Assembly (NCBI GenBank): GCA_963678705.1
Contig: OY783204.1
Coordinates: forward strand, 3,544,701 to 3,608,700
DNA: 64,000 bases
Origin: Panorpa germanica
Lineage: Eukaryota > Arthropoda > Insecta > Mecoptera > Panorpidae
Direction of reading: 5' to 3'
This document shows positions 10,195 to 20,502 of the stretch, in pieces (the stretch's first letter is position 1; each line of letters opens with the position of its first letter). A program made the position numbers and the translations under genes. The notes under the pieces were generated by a model, which saw only the letters and a list, made by a program, of their open reading frames with translations, had not been told where the DNA came from and ran no database searches.

Positions 10195-10267
10195 GTAAAT
10201 ATTAATACAACTTTGACTTATATAGTATATTATATAATGTGAATAAACTTTATATTTTAAATATTAG
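10195..10267 (+). other. Inferred intron 2 of the Harbinger transposase
   Basis: Removing these 73 bases joins CTA ATA G to GT GAT TTT and gives LIGDFGYP, as expected for the family. Donor GTAAAT, acceptor AAATATTAG. The 3' part of this intron, from about 10232, is carried inside every unit of the tandem array. Confidence 0.65.
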
Positions 10268-12576
10268 GTGATTTTGGATATCCTCAGCATCCATCGCTGT
10301 TTACACCTATTTTAAATGCAATACAGGACTCTCCAGAAGACAACTACAACAAAATGCTAAGGTCAGCCAGCAACACTATCGAAAGAACTTTCGGGGTTAT
10401 GAAACAGAGATTCAGTTGTTGTCTAAAGAATAGAGTTCTTCACTACCATCCAGTCACATCTGGACAAATTATATACTCTGTAGCAGTTCTGCACAACATT
10501 GCAATAATGTGATATTGATATAACATTGATATAATGTGAATAAACTTTATATTTTAAATATTAGGTGATTTCGGATATCTTTAGCATCCATCGCTGTTTA
10601 CACCTATTTTAAATGCAATACAGGACTCTCCAGAAGACAACTACAACAAAATGCTAAGGTCAGCCAGCAACACTATCGAAAGAACTTTCGGGGTTATGAA
10701 ACAGAGATTCCGTTGTTGTCTGAAGAATAGAGTTCTTCACTACCATCCAGTCACATCTGGACAAATTATATACTCTGTAGCAGTTCTGCACAACATTGCA
10801 ATAATGTGATATTGATATAACATTGATATAATGTGAATAAACTTTATATTTTAAATATTAGGTGATTTCGGATATCCTTAGCATCCATCGCTGTTTACAC
10901 CTATTTTAAATGCAATACAGGACTCTCCAGAAGACAACTACAACAAAATGCTAAGGTCAGCCAGCAACACTATCGAAAGAACTTTCGGGGTTATGAAACA
11001 GAGATTCCGTTGTTGTCTGAAGAATAGAGTTCTTCACTACCATCCAGTCACATCTGGACAAATTATATACTCTGTAGCAGTTCTGCACAACATTGCAATA
11101 ATGTGATATTGATATAACATTGATATAATGTGAATAAACTTTATATTTTAAATATTAGGTGATTTCGGATATCCTCAGCATCCATCGCTGTTTACACCTA
11201 TTTGAAATGCAATACAGGACTCTCCAGAAGACAACTACAACAAAATGCTAAGGTCAGCCAGCAACACTATCGAAAGAACTTTCGGGGTTATGAAACAGAG
11301 ATTCCGTTGTTGTCTGAAGAATAGAGTTCTTCACTACCATCCAGTCACATCTGGACAAATTATATACTCTGTAGCAGTTCTGCACAACATTGCAATAATG
11401 TGATATTGATATAACATTGATATAATGTGAATAAACTTTATATTTTAAATATTAGGTGATTTCGGATATCCTCAGCATCCATCGCTGTTTACATCTATTT
11501 TAAATGCAATACAGGACTCTCCAGAAGACAACTACAACAAAATGCTAAGGTCAGCCAGCAACACTATCGAAAGAACTTTCGGCGTTATGAAACAGAGATT
11601 CCGTTGATGACTGAAGGACAGAGTTCTTCACTACCATCCAGTCACATCTGGACAAATAATATACTCTGTAGCAGTTCTGCACAACATTGCAATAATGTGA
11701 TATTGATATAACATTGATATAATGTGAATAAACTTTATATTTTAAATATTAGGTGATTTCGGATATCCTCAGCATCCATCGCTGTTTACACCTATTTTAA
11801 ATGCAATACAGGACTCTCCAGAAGACAACTACAACAAAATGCTAAGGTCAGCCAGCAACACTATCGAAAGAACTTTCGGGGTTATGAAACAGAGATTCCG
11901 TTGTTGTCTGAAGAATAGAGTTCTTCACTACCATCCAGTCACATCTGGACAAATTATATACTCTGTAGCAGTTCTGCACAACATTGCAATAATGTGATAT
12001 TGATATAACATTGATATAATGTGAATAAACTTTATATTTTAAATATTAGGTGATTTCGGATATCCTCAGCATCCATCGCTGTTTACACCTATTTTAAATG
12101 CAATACAGGACTCTCCAGAAGACAACTACAACAAAATGCTAAGGTCAGCCAGCAACACTATCGAAAGAACTTTCGGGGTTATGAAACAGAGATTCCGTTG
12201 TTGTCTGAAGAATAGAGTTCTTCACTACCATCCAGTCACATCTGGACAAATTATATACTCTGTAGCAGTTCTGCACAACATTGCAATAATGTGATATTGA
12301 TATAACATTGATATAATGTGAATAAACTTTATATTTTAAATATTAGGTGATTTCGGATATCCTCAGCATCCATCGCTGTTTACACCTACTTTAAATGCAA
12401 TACAGGACTCTCCAGAAGACAACTACAACAAAATGCTAAGGTCAGCCAGCAACACTATCGAAAGAACTTTCGGCGTTATGAAACAGAGATTCCGTTGTTG
12501 TCTGAAGAATAGAGTTCTTCACTACCATCCAGTCACATCTGGACAAATTATATACTCTATAGCAGTTCTGCACAAC
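10232..12576 (+). repeat. 297-bp tandem array, eight units, of a transposase terminal exon with its splice acceptor
   Basis: The landmark GGTGATTTCGG (GGTGATTTTGG in unit 1) recurs at 10267, 10564, 10861, 11158, 11455, 11752, 12049 and 12346: an exact 297-bp period. Each unit holds the end of intron 2 (AATAAACTTTATATTTTAAA then TATTAG), the whole conserved exon GDFGYPQ...LHNI, a TGA, and a short AT-rich linker. Units differ by only a few substitutions and no indels, so the expansion is recent or homogenised. Unit 8 breaks off at CTGCACAAC (12576). Unit 5 has the most changes. 297 is a multiple of three, but each unit contains stops, so this is not a repeat-protein gene. Confidence 0.95.
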
Positions 12577-13049
12577 GATAAACGATGATGACGTAAATAT
12601 GATTAACAAAATAACTTTATGATTTATATTCTCATTATTGAAAGTTTACTATAGAATTATTTATTATGAAATATTCTTAAATATTATAATATATATACAT
12701 ATAATATTGACTATAAAATATTTTTAAAATTTTAGCTTGAACATTAGATGCAACATTGGAGGAATGCAACGATGGAGTTTGGCGATTACGTGGCCAGTAG
12801 GCCAGGATGTAAAAGACTTTATAAACTGCAATTTTAAATAGTTACATGATTTGTGTAATTATTTTAGTAAATTAAGAAACAAGTAGATGAAATTGTTAAG
12901 ACGAAGTTTTAAAAATTAATTAATAATTTATAATTGCATATAATTTATTTGCTTATTAAATAATATGATACCCAGAAAACACTACACATGGATGGTACCG
13001 GTTACTAGCAAAGTCTAGTAAAATTTAATTGTAAGAAGTAACTTTTGTT
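12577..13049. other. AT-rich flank of the array
   Basis: No gene is recognised. A short open stretch around 12740-12835 (HWRNATMEFGDY) may be the tail of the original transposase gene. Confidence 0.35.
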
Positions 13050-13054
13050 ATGTT

Positions 13055-13825
13055 TGATGTGAACCGTTGTAATATCCGGTTCGAAGGATCAAAATGGTGT
13101 GTAGTTATATCTAGTCTGAGTTGTAAGGTCAGACTCTTTGTGCTTAAAGTGTTTAGTTCGGACTGGTTCCTAGTAAACAGATATTCACTACACATAAAGG
13201 TGCATATAGAGTTTTCTATATGCTTGGAGTTCTTCTAGAGAGGCTAGTAACTTTGTAAATGATGACACTTGTTGATTTCACTTAAAATACATTTATTAAT
13301 AAACCAACTTTTTGAATTACACACCACAGGGCTAAACATGAGCGTTAGCCTATATATGTCTTTCTCTAATGTGTTTTTCTAATTTAAAATATTATAATTG
13401 AGTTTATAATACATCATTCGAGTAATGATCACAAAAGAGCGTATATTCTAGTTGAAACACGAATTTTATATTAGCGATTGTAGTTTCTGAATTAAATATA
13501 ATATAATTGGGTTTATATTATAAAGCACGTCTGTTTCCTAGGACGTACGAAATCTATCTCCCTATTATATGCGTTTTTAGCTAAACCCTTGGAGTGGGGA
13601 TAGCACAGTACGGACGTGTTCTGACACGTCTTAGCGTGACCTCGGACTAGCAGCCCTTGGCGCCTTGTGTGGCGTGACATTATTTGTATGTATTGGTATC
13701 TTATGACTAACAATATTCATGAAATCTTAAATATAACAATAACATTTAAAATGTCAAAACTTCATCTTAAAACTAACAATAGTAAATTAAGATTATACAT
13801 TTAGAAACTATTTCGTTTCTAACCA
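13055..13825 (-). repeat. 3' LTR of BEL/Pao 1
   Basis: 771 bp, in plus orientation TGATGTGAACCG...TTTCTAACCA, so TG...CA ends. Repeated at 17772-18548. The boundary was set by the ATGTT target duplication. Confidence 0.9.
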
Positions 13826-13964
13826 GACTCCCCACGGAGAAATACTCTGGTATTTTTCTATAACGATTTGAAACAAAGTCATTTGCTTAAAGCTAATCAG
13901 TTCATTTGACACTATTAAAACTGTAGCTTTTATATCAGCTTGATTGCTGTTAACACAAAACACT

Positions 13965-14444
13965 TCACTGGGATGGCAGAAGTGCTAAATTTCGAACCGA
14001 ACGTTTTAAAGATCCTTGGGCGGTCTTTACTTCAGCGACTCTGTGGTCGTTTTTAGCGTCGGTTGACAGATGAGTGATCCTTCCGAGCGACCATTGCAAA
14101 GGTGGAGCGGAGTCGTCCTTGATAAGCACCAATTGGCCTACGGCTGGTTGATCACCCACGGAAGTTTTCCATTTGTTCCGTTGTTGTAGTTGGTTCACGT
14201 AATCGCGCTTCCAGCGTATCCAAAAGTGCTGCATAATCTGTTCAATTGCAAAGAATCTCGGTAGATTATTTTGATTCACATGATCGGGATCAAAAGCAGG
14301 TATGGCAGTCAGTGATCTTCCCACCAGGTAGTGACCAGGGGAAAGAGGGGTAAGGTCTGAGGGGTCATTGGATATGGAATGGATGGGTCTTGAGTTTAGC
14401 ACGGACTCAATTTGGACTAATACAGTGTACTTGTCTACGTACAA
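13965..14444 (-). pseudogene. BEL/Pao 1 integrase C-terminal part
   Basis: Reads VLVQIESVLNSRPI, LTPLSPGHYLVGRSL, and a C-terminal part WIRWKRDYVNQLQQRNKWK and GRITHLSTDAKNDHRVAEV. This is the end of BEL/Pao integrase and the post-integrase domain known to follow it in this clade. It is in a different frame from the upstream pol piece, which overlaps it by 38 bases, so a frameshift separates them near 14420. The end at LALLPSQ is close to the expected pol terminus. Confidence 0.85.
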
Positions 14445-15972
14445 TGTCTTCGTACGCGAGATTAGTATTCCCTAAAACCTTTTTCAAATGAGTTTTCATT
14501 GATTTGATATTAGCTTCCCACACACCACCGTGGTGTGGAGAACGCGCAGGAGAAAATTTCCACGAAATATTGCTCTCAGTCATTGCTTTCGCGATTTTCG
14601 CCCTTTCAATAGCGATGTCTTCTGATACGGGCTCATCCCATGTCAAATTCTTTAACCATAACGATTGTATTAACATTTTAAATACGATTATGCAAGGAGC
14701 TAGAAGTCCTAGCGGATCAAATATACTTGAAATAAATGATAGTATATTGCGTTTGGTAGGTACTATTGCTACCGTTGTGGTGTCAATTGTGTAGGATATA
14801 CAGTCTGAGCTTGGACGCCACTGTATTCCTAACGTGCGCGTATTATTAGTGTCACCCCATGTGACACTTGTATGATTTTCGTTGAACAATTGCATTTGTT
14901 CAAGTACTTTCGGTTCATTCGAAACCCATTTTCTAAGCATAAAACCAGCAGGTTTTAGTATTGCATCTATTTCTTTACACTTTTGAACTAACGCTTCTAC
15001 CGTATCAGATCCTGTGATCAGATCGTCCACGTAGAAATCTTCTAATATTGCTCTTGAAGCAACTGGATTATTTAATTTGTTGTCGTAACCTAATTGTGAA
15101 AGACTTCTGATAGCCAGGTATGCCGAAGCGGCCATACCGTAAGTGACTGTATTTAGTCTGTATGCTAATATTGGTTCGTTTATATTATGAAATTTACCGC
15201 TCGCTGCACGAGTGGTAGTTTCTGTGAAATGCTTTTCACACGCCGTTTCCTCTTCCGAGAGAATCGGTGCCTCATTTATTGTCTCAAGTTCACAGTTTTG
15301 CGTTAAAAAACACCGCGTTGTGTTTTTGCGAGAATTGAGTGTATTTGGTATTAATATCCAGCCTAATGTTGTTTTTTGTATGGTTGGCAACCCATTACCA
15401 AGGTTTGCTCGACCAATGGCTAATAGGCTCCAAAAGATATCTGCCCCGAGCAAAATATCTATTTTGCTTGATTTAAAATAGTTTGGATCTGCCAACTTCA
15501 CATTAGCGGGCAGATTCAAATCAATCTGTTCAGTATCGCAGATAGGAACATTATTTGTGATCTTGTTTAATATATAGCATCGCAACGCTTTGCTATATTT
15601 ACTGTGTACTGATTGTACATTAATCGTGATTTGTTTAGTAACGTGAGTGTTACTTGCGCTTAAACCGATTACCGACACCTTTGCATTTTGTGTAGGTAAT
15701 TTTAAACGTTTCGCTAATGTCTGTGTAACGAATGAAGATTCGCTCCCGCTATCTAACAAGGCGCGGGCTAATATTAATTTGCTTTCATTATTCGGAATTT
15801 GAACTACCGCGGTAGCAAGCATTGTTTTGCGAGTACTCAATCGGCTAGTAAGTACAGTCATGGGGGAAGGGGAGGGTTGTAAGTCCTCACCCGAATCCAC
15901 ACTGTGCAAAATTGTATTGTGCCTTTCTTTACATTTAAAGCACGAATATTTGGATTTGCAGAACGCAAGCAA
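14407..15972 (-). pseudogene. BEL/Pao 1 pol fragment: knuckle, protease, partial RT fused to integrase end
   Basis: 521 codons. In order: a zinc-binding CFKCKERHNTILH, protease ALLDSGSESSFV with GADIFWSL, a jump to the second half of RT (RLNTVTYGMAASAYLAIRSL, FYVDDLITGS), the Pao-type FDPLGLLAPCIIVFK, and another jump straight to SPARSPHHGGVWEANIKS, the last conserved block of the integrase core. Both joins keep the frame, so the deleted gene still reads as one long protein. Missing: the RT fingers, RNase H, the integrase HHCC finger and the first two catalytic Asp. A non-autonomous derivative is a possible reading. Confidence 0.88.
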
Positions 15973-17078
15973 TTAAAACATAATCTTTTTGATGCAATCA
16001 ATTTCTTTCTCTCTGGCACAGAGAGTTTTATTATATCTTGACATTTAAAAGCAAAATGCCCTTCCCGCTTACATGTGGAACACGCGTTGTCCTTTGTAGC
16101 GATTAAACTTTGTTTAGCCTGTACCTTTACAGGTTGTCTGGATTTTGTATTTAAATTGTCTAACAATAGAGCTCTTCGCGATAAGAAACTCATTAAATCT
16201 TTAAATATAACAGGTTCTGATGCACCTGCTGCAAATTTATGGAATTGTCGTTGGCTGTCAATATCCAGCCTATTAACAGTTAGGAAAACAATTAACGTGT
16301 CGTACAATTGTTCCTCCTTTACTAATCGTTTTAATGCGCGAACATGTTTTGTTATATCATCGATATAATTACGTAAGCCATTAGCGGTTTCTCCCTTAAC
16401 AAGGGATGTCTCAGTTAAGCGTTTTAAATGATGTGTGATCATCAATTGCTTATTCTCATATCGATCCTCTAAGAGGCTCCATGCGATTTGATAATTGACG
16501 GCACTTGTTTCAAGTCCGTAAATAACCTTTTGTGCATGAGATTGTAGCGCGGATTTCAAATATCTAAACTTATGCGCGTCATCTATTTCAGGATTCTCAT
16601 GTATCATCGAAATAAAAGAATCTCTAAATTCGGCCCAGTTATCAACTGAGCCATCGAACGATTTTAAATGAATTTCCGGTAATCTATATTTATTATAATG
16701 GTTGCAATTAGAGTTACTTGAGTGCACTGACCGTGGAGGAGAAATATCAAATTCCAGATTTACCGGTGGTTCATGTGCAATTATTAATTTATCAAACAAA
16801 GATAACAATTCAATGTGTCTTTTTTGAAAATCATTGAGCTTAATTTTAATCGTTTTATATTCATCGCCATCCTCTGGTAGCGATGATTGTATATCAATAG
16901 TTAAATCCTCGATGGATTCTATCAATGGCGTGATTGCCTCTTTTCTAATTTTTATTGTATGCAAACAATAAGAACTTTTGTCATTCGGGTTTAAGTTTTT
17001 ACATTCTTCATAATGTAAATCAAATTTACCGATAACATTTTCAAATTTAATTTTTAGTTTTTTCATTGCAGTCGCCAT
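15858..17078 (-). pseudogene. BEL/Pao 1 Gag
   Basis: 406 codons from MATAMKKLKIKFENVIG. It has a central gag domain of the Pao type (DUF1759-like: LPEIHLKSFDGSVDNWAEF, KFRYLKSALQ, LLEDRYENKQ) and the first zinc knuckle CSTCKREGHFAFKC. Just after the second Cys group (LCFNCLR) a frame change near 15950 breaks the link to the pol frame; the overlapping frame continues the element. In this clade gag and pol are normally one frame, so the shift is damage. The start is chosen as the first ATG after the leader, with no earlier in-frame ATG. Confidence 0.87.
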
Positions 17079-17771
17079 TATTAATTAAATATTACAAAGT
17101 TTTAATATTAAATTATTTCAAGTTTTGATATTTTAATATTTAAAAGTGAATATTTATTCTAACTGGAGTGTACTTTTACTTATCTTCTTAAAATACAGTC
17201 GTAGCAAGTGGACTCTCAAGTGGTGTAGTGACGAACCCCTAACAAGCGTATGCAAGTAAGATAAGCCTATGATGCAAAACAGAGACGCAATATTTCTCAG
17301 AATATATGTATATTAACGTGTTTGCTTAAACAAATATAATATTTTAAGCTTATTGTAAACCCGTTTATCAAACCAATGAAAAAACAATAATAACTTTTAA
17401 TCCACAATAGAATTAAATGTTTTAACCAATTTAATATAATACGAATCAACGAAACTATTATATAACAATATTACGCACAACTAGTGCGTTCTGCAAATCA
17501 GACAATTAACAATTTTTAATAGCCTGTCTCAATGAGATAAACAAAGACATATACATGCATGTAATTCGGAAAATAATAATAGGAATAGGTCACTAGCCTG
17601 ATATTTTGATGAACTCCGCGACAGCTCTCAGTAGCAGCTTGCAGAACAGTGGAATCGCACGATCTCAATAATCTCGAACACATCTGACGCTTGGGATCAG
17701 CTTGTGGTCTCTGGTACAGGAATCGAACCAATCGGGTAGAACCGTTGTAGGCTCAGGCTTGAAGGACCTAA
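17079..17771 (-). other. BEL/Pao 1 leader (5' UTR) with odd repeat and tRNA-like text
   Basis: An untranslated leader of about 690 nt on the minus strand. Next to the 5' LTR is an extra, diverged 40-bp copy of the LTR edge (TAGAACCGTTGTAGG...ATGGTG, 17737-17776). Then comes text that on the minus strand reads GGTTCGATTCC...CCAGAGACCA (17705-17729), like the 3' end of a tRNA in sense. A normal primer-binding site starting TGG right at the LTR edge was not seen. Confidence 0.5.
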
Positions 17772-18548
17772 TGGTGTGAACCGATGTAGTATCCGTTTCG
17801 AAGGATCAAAATGGTGTGTAGCTATATCTAGTCTGAGTTGTAAGGTCAGACTCTTTGTGCTTAAAGTGTTTAGTTCGGACTGGTTCCTAGTAAACAGATA
17901 TTCACTACACATAAAGGTGCATATAGAGTTTTCTATATGCTTGGAGTTCTTCTAGAGAGACTAGTTAGTAACTTTGCAAATGATAACACTTGTTGATTTC
18001 ACTTAAAATGCATTTATTAAATAAACCAACTTCTTGAATTACACACCGCAGGGCTAAACATGAGCGTTAGCCTATATATGTCTTTCTCTAATGTGTTTTT
18101 TCTAATTTAAAATATTATAATTGAGTTTATAATACATCATTCGAGTAATGATCACAAAAGAGCGTATATTCTAGTTGAAACACGAATTTTATATTAGCGA
18201 TTGTATTTTCTGAATTAAATATAATATAATTGGGTTTATATTATAAAACACGTGTGTTTCCTAGGATGTACGAAATCTATCTCCCTATAATATGCGTTTT
18301 TAGCTAAACCCTTGGAGTGGGGATAGCACAGTACAGACGTGTTCTCACACGTCTTAGCGTGACCTCGGACTAGCAGCCCTTGGCGCCTTGTGTGGCGTGA
18401 CATTATTTGTATGTATTGGTATCTTATGACTAACAATATTCATGAAATCTTAAATATAACAATAACATTTAAAATGTCAATACTTCATCTTAAAACTAAC
18501 AATAGTAAATTAAGATTACACATTTAGAAACTATTTCGTTTCTAACCA
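17772..18548 (-). repeat. 5' LTR of BEL/Pao 1
   Basis: 777 bp, TGGTGTGAACCG...TTTCTAACCA in plus orientation, matching 13055-13825 with scattered differences. The target duplication ATGTT follows at 18549-18553. Confidence 0.88.
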
Positions 18549-18553
18549 ATGTT

Positions 18554-18685
18554 AGATAAATCTTTGACACTCGTAACTCTGTTTAGCAGGTATAATATAT
18601 ATTTGTTTAAAGAAGTGTATTTGTATATTGTAGAAGAAAAATATTTATAATATATTATATTAATATAAAAAAATAAATAAACAAC
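18554..18685. other. AT-rich spacer between BEL/Pao 1 and Gypsy 1
   Basis: No feature seen except CAAC at 18682-18685, the left target duplication of Gypsy 1. Confidence 0.5.
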
Positions 18686-19433
18686 TGTTGTAAGTACGCA
18701 TATGTCGCACTTACCTTTTATTTTTAATGATATTAAATGTTAATTATGTAATAGAATTATATTATGTAAACAGTTTTTGTATTAGTATTAAGATTGTAAA
18801 GAATAATTATTTAAGTTTAGCGCTTATAAATATTGTCTCTGGTTTGTGGAGATTAATATTGATTTAATGCTGGTAATTCAGTATTGGCGTTCTGTGATGT
18901 GAAATAAATTATTATATATTAAATTGCACAAGACGCTGAAAGCCAGTCTTCTCCTGAGTCTCAAAGCAAGCATTACTATTCGCAACTTCGTACGTATTGA
19001 ATAGTGAGCACATTTCAACTATTAATTAAATTATAACACTATAGAATTACATTTTGTTTTATATCTGTCATCTTCGTTAATCTAATAAAATACTATTGTA
19101 ATTAAGTAAGCAGATATAATATTACAACGAATAAATGATATATTTTAATAAAAGTGTTTGTATTAATAGTAATAAAAAGATACTAATTGTTCAACCGTCG
19201 CATGTCGCAACGAGGTTACTTTAGACCGCTCAAGTATTCTCTAATTGCAACAATACACCGTCTGAACAAGAATCCTTATTAATCATCTTAAGAAAGATAT
19301 TCGATTACTACTGTAATTGGTGTTGGAAGTCGTCAACTGAAGAATCTACTACCAGAAGCTAGCATCCCTGCAGAATGTACTAGTAAGCTGAGTAATCTCC
19401 TCCAGAACGACAATACGACACAATTTTACAACA
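18686..19433 (+). repeat. 5' LTR of Gypsy 1
   Basis: 748 bp from TGTTGTAAGTACGC to TTTTACAACA. Perfect 8-bp inverted termini. Same length as the other three LTRs of this family in the window. Confidence 0.96.
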
Positions 19434-19434
19434 T

Positions 19435-19455
19435 TGGTGTCAGGTGGGGTCTCGA
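19435..19455 (+). promoter_or_regulatory. Primer-binding site of Gypsy 1
   Basis: TGGTGTCAGGTGGGGTCTCG starts one base after the LTR. The first nine bases fit the 3' end of tRNA-Leu (...CTGACACCA) known from animals, which some Gypsy groups use as primer; the match then weakens. Copy 2 has the same text. Confidence 0.7.
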
Positions 19456-19475
19456 AGAGATATTCCTACACATAA

Positions 19476-19736
19476 ATATCCAAGAGGTACGCCCAAAATT
19501 TTTTTCTATATATTCTACACCTGGATGCAGATCAATTATTCTGGATACCACTACGTCGATCGATTATTTCCAAGATTGCCGAAGAGTACGAGATAGAACG
19601 TCAATTCATCTGTATTTCACATAATTTTTCTACAAGTCCGGTGGATGTAAAACAACAGCCCGCTGAACCAGAAAAAAAGAAATCTTTTGCCCCCAGCGAA
19701 TGGATGGATGCTTCTAGAACAAATGGAATAATCTAA
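19476..19736 (+). other. ATG-less open frame in the Gypsy leader
   Basis: 86 sense codons between stops at 19473-19475 and 19734-19736, reading ISKRYAQNFFLYILHLDADQ and later KIAEEYEIERQF, VKQQPAEPEKKKSF and SEWMDASRTNGII. Composition is protein-like (mixed charged residues, Pro/Lys hinge). It lies before the leader repeats and about 770 nt upstream of the gag ATG. The only Met is near its end. It could be chance, an exon joined by splicing, or a remnant of an N-terminal Gag part. The corresponding region is present in copy 2. I do not recognise a family. Confidence 0.35.
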
Positions 19737-19876
19737 ACTGATGTTAATCGTTTCCAGAACCCTGCACACAGCTGTACATAGATCAAAATCGAAAGTTTTT
19801 TTTGTTAAGTATAATAAGACAGTATCTTTTTATCTTGTATACAATTATTATCATAAATTGATAATTGTATTTTTTT

Positions 19877-20131
19877 CTATTAGTAGCATCCTTGTAATTC
19901 ATTGAAGCTATTATTTTTTTAGTATTATATTCAATACTTTTGAATATTTGCTATAACCTATCTATTAGTAGCATCCTTGTAATTCATTGAAGCTATTATT
20001 TTTTTAGTATTATATTCAATACTTTTGAATATTTGCTATAACCTATCTATTAGTAGCATCCTTGTAATTCATTGAAGCTATTATTTTTTAGTATTATATT
20101 CAATACTTTTGAATATTTGTTATAAAATAAC
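19877..20131 (+). repeat. 85-bp leader repeat, three units, in Gypsy 1
   Basis: CTATTAGTAGCATCCTTG recurs at 19877, 19962 and 20047 (85-bp period), followed by a degenerate fourth unit to about 20200. Copy 2 has four full units. The difference equals the 85-bp difference in total element length. Confidence 0.92.
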
Positions 20132-20180
20132 AATTTTGTAGCATCATTGTTCAATATTTTTAGTATTATATCCAATACTT

Positions 20181-20405
20181 TTGAATATCTACTATAATAT
20201 TTCCTATAATTGTTTCTACAATTATATTAATTCATGTTTAATATTTTTAGAACATCTTTATGAACGAGAAAGAATTTTGAAAAGGAGAAGTAAAGAGCTG
20301 AAGCAGTTAGATAGCAGTCTGTTCAATCAGAGAGACTACCTTCCTGTTACAACTGCGGTGTCTGAGCCCCATCGGAAATTTCCAGTGAGTTACTGTTTTC
20401 GCTAA
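20181..20405 (+). other. Upstream open frame in the Gypsy leader (74 codons)
   Basis: The second half looks coding-like (YERERILKRRSKELKQLDSS, NQRDYLPVTTAVSEP). It overlaps a GTGAGT near 20384 and ends just before a strong 3' splice-like stretch (CTAACAATTTTTCCTTGTCAG, ending 20422). Present in both Gypsy copies. It may be part of a spliced leader or Gag extension, or a chance uORF. No family recognised. Confidence 0.35.
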
Positions 20406-20502
20406 CAATTTTTCCTTGTCAGAATCCTATTTTTCGGAGAGTCGTTTATTGGTACAAAATAATCTTTAGTCTGTATATTATATATAACTTTAATTAAGTA
20501 CT

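Larger units (their letters stand above)
9817..12576 (+). pseudogene. PIF/Harbinger DDE transposase, 5'-incomplete, terminal exon amplified
   Basis: Exonic pieces match the DDE_Tnp_4 (Harbinger) pattern: GFPGIVGAIDCTHV (near 9823-9865), INVEA|VCDSNLTF, VRFSGSMHDAATW (near 10083-10120), and GDFGYPQHPSLFTP...ERTFGVMKQRF...VLHNI (10268-10510). Two small introns are inferred from conserved reading across them: 9952-10049 (GTTAGT...TTATAG) and 10195-10267 (GTAAAT...TATTAG). Harbinger transposases cut and paste DNA with a DDE catalytic triad and usually need a partner Myb-like protein, which I do not see. The N-terminus is missing or unrecognised. The last exon ends at a TGA in each tandem copy except the last, which diverges at 12577. 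No terminal inverted repeats were located. Confidence 0.8.
13050..18553 (-). mobile_element. BEL/Pao LTR retrotransposon 1, internally deleted
   Basis: Two similar LTRs (13055-13825 and 17772-18548) enclose a minus-strand gag and broken pol. A 5-bp target duplication ATGTT stands at 13050-13054 and 18549-18553. Gag is nearly whole. Pol has lost the first half of RT, most of RNase H and the core of integrase, so the copy cannot move by itself. The LTRs differ by several substitutions and small indels, so it is older than the Gypsy copies. Confidence 0.93.

Noticed and set aside
10232..12576. CRISPR-like array
   Set aside because: The repeats are 297 bp, head to tail, with no unique spacers, and encode a transposase exon in eukaryotic DNA.
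17705..17729. A functional tRNA gene
   Set aside because: Only a 3'-half-like stretch is present, without a D-arm or anticodon arm upstream and with an imperfect T-stem.
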